Positions 4,855 through 5,591 of a stretch of 5,591 bases of DNA are shown here, one piece after another. The position numbers and the translations under genes are program-made. Position 1 is the first letter of the stretch. Each line of letters begins with the position of its first letter. Source of the stretch: Clostridiales bacterium (GTDB lineage: Bacteria > Bacillota > Clostridia > Lachnospirales > JAITVM01); contig JAITVM010000071.1 in the NCBI GenBank assembly GCA_031285815.1, positions 1 to 5,591 of the forward strand. Reading direction: 5' to 3'. Below the pieces are notes generated by a model, which saw only the letters and a list, made by a program, of their open reading frames with translations, was not told the DNA's origin and did no database searches.

Positions 4855-5591
4855 TATTCCTGATAATTATAAAGACCAAACTATAGCGCCTAACCTTGAC
4901 CAAAAAACTTTAACACAAATGGTCTGGCGTTCATGTTTCCTACAAAGCTCGTTTAACTATGAGCGTATGCAAGCGGTCGGCTGGTTATTTGCTATCCTGC
5001 CTGGTTTAACAAAATTCCATACAAACAAAGATGACTTGGCAGCATCTATGTCTCATAACTTAGAGTTCTTTAATACCCACCCGTTCCTTGTAAACTTTGT
5101 TATGGGCCTTGTCCTTTCACTTGAGCAACATAAAAAGAACGTGCCTATGATCCGTGCGGTCCGTGTTTCTGCTATGGGGCCTTTGGGCGGCATCGGCGAC
5201 GCTTTATTCTGGTTTACACTCGTACCAATAACTGCGGGTATTACATCTAACATGGCAAGGGAAGGCAATTTAGCGGCGCCATTTATTTTCTTATTGGTGT
5301 TTAACGTAGTCCAATTTGCAGTACGTTTCTGGCTGATGAATATGTCCTATAAGAGCGGTGTAGCGGCTATCGATATGTTAACCGCGAACGCAAAAGAATT
5401 TACTAGGGCTGCCAGCATGCTTGGCGTATTTATCGTTGGCGCTTTAACTTGTGCTTATGGGGCGACTTCTTTAAAAGTTGAGATACCAAATGGTACAACC
5501 CAAACCCCTGTTGAACATACAATCCAATTGGCTGAAGGTGAATTTGCATCTTTTGAAGCCGATGTAATGTCAGCAGGCCCTAACACCGTTA
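4844..5591 (+). CDS. PTS mannose-family EIID component, partial (3' end beyond window)
   Basis: The frame opens at ATG 4844, inside the last codons of EIIC, behind a strong GGAGGTGA (4831-4838, 5-base spacer), and runs open for 249 codons to the window edge. EIID is the second membrane subunit of mannose-family permeases. Diagnostic features are S-S-F-N-Y-E-R-M-Q-A-V-G-W (35-47), L-E-Q-H-K (93-97) and the family signature G-P-L-G-G-I-G-D-A-L-F-W-F-T-L-V-P-I (112-129). Complete EIID proteins are usually about 270-300 residues, so only the last few dozen residues should be missing. The 11-base overlap with EIIC implies translational coupling and equal production of the two partners. Arginine codons are mostly CGT (5 of 7), as in EIIC. 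The truncation is caused by the window boundary, not by mutation. Confidence 0.94.
   Translation, partial: MAYNIPDNYKDQTIAPNLDQKTLTQMVWRSCFLQSSFNYERMQAVGWLFAILPGLTKFHTNKDDLAASMSHNLEFFNTHPFLVNFVMGLVLSLEQHKKNVPMIRAVRVSAMGPLGGIGDALFWFTLVPITAGITSNMAREGNLAAPFIFLLVFNVVQFAVRFWLMNMSYKSGVAAIDMLTANAKEFTRAASMLGVFIVGALTCAYGATSLKVEIPNGTTQTPVEHTIQLAEGEFASFEADVMSAGPNTV

Overview
The window looks like chromosomal DNA from a low-to-moderate GC Bacillota, probably an anaerobic, gut-type clostridial or related lineage. The grounds are the strong GGAGG/AAAGGAG ribosome binding sites before every gene, AT-rich intergenic DNA, and the content: a mannose-family PTS with AgaF/AgaV/AgaW/AgaE-like components, a short flavodoxin-like protein and a YbjQ-family protein. 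The species cannot be named from the sequence.

Layout. Positions 6-442 (minus strand) hold a short flavodoxin-like gene with its own intrinsic terminator and an extended -10 promoter near 479-487. Divergent from it, 573-1733 (plus) encodes a 12-helix MFS transporter of the FucP/FHS-like type. A lone ybjQ-type (UPF0145) gene follows at 1900-2220 and is closed by a clear terminator at 2256-2303. A 354-base gene-free stretch (2221-2574) contains this terminator, a 9-2-9 palindrome and candidate promoters for the next operon.

From 2575 to the end of the window lies a sugar PTS operon: EIIA (2575-3009), a YajC-like membrane protein (3011-3298), EIIB (3420-3896), EIIC (4042-4854) and EIID (4844 to beyond the window end). 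HPr would phosphorylate EIIA on His9, EIIA would pass the phosphate to EIIB on His15, and EIIC/EIID would form the membrane channel that imports and phosphorylates the sugar. The subunits most resemble, by remembered sequence, the N-acetylgalactosamine (Aga) branch of the family. That branch also includes the PTS of streptococcal hyaluronan/glycosaminoglycan loci, so an amino sugar or a glycosaminoglycan-derived disaccharide is the most reasonable substrate guess.

The most interesting point is the yajC gene inserted between EIIA and EIIB. A YajC-like gene is also annotated in streptococcal hyaluronan-PTS clusters, so the pairing seems recurrent, yet I know of no function for it. This copy lacks the Arg-Pro-Gln motif that normally follows the YajC membrane helix. 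Spacing in the operon is uneven: EIIA-yajC and EIIC-EIID are tightly coupled, while gaps of 121 and 145 bases before EIIB and EIIC carry a candidate internal promoter and inverted repeats. I see no CRISPR array, insertion sequence, tRNA or rRNA, and no clear evidence of a wholly new system.
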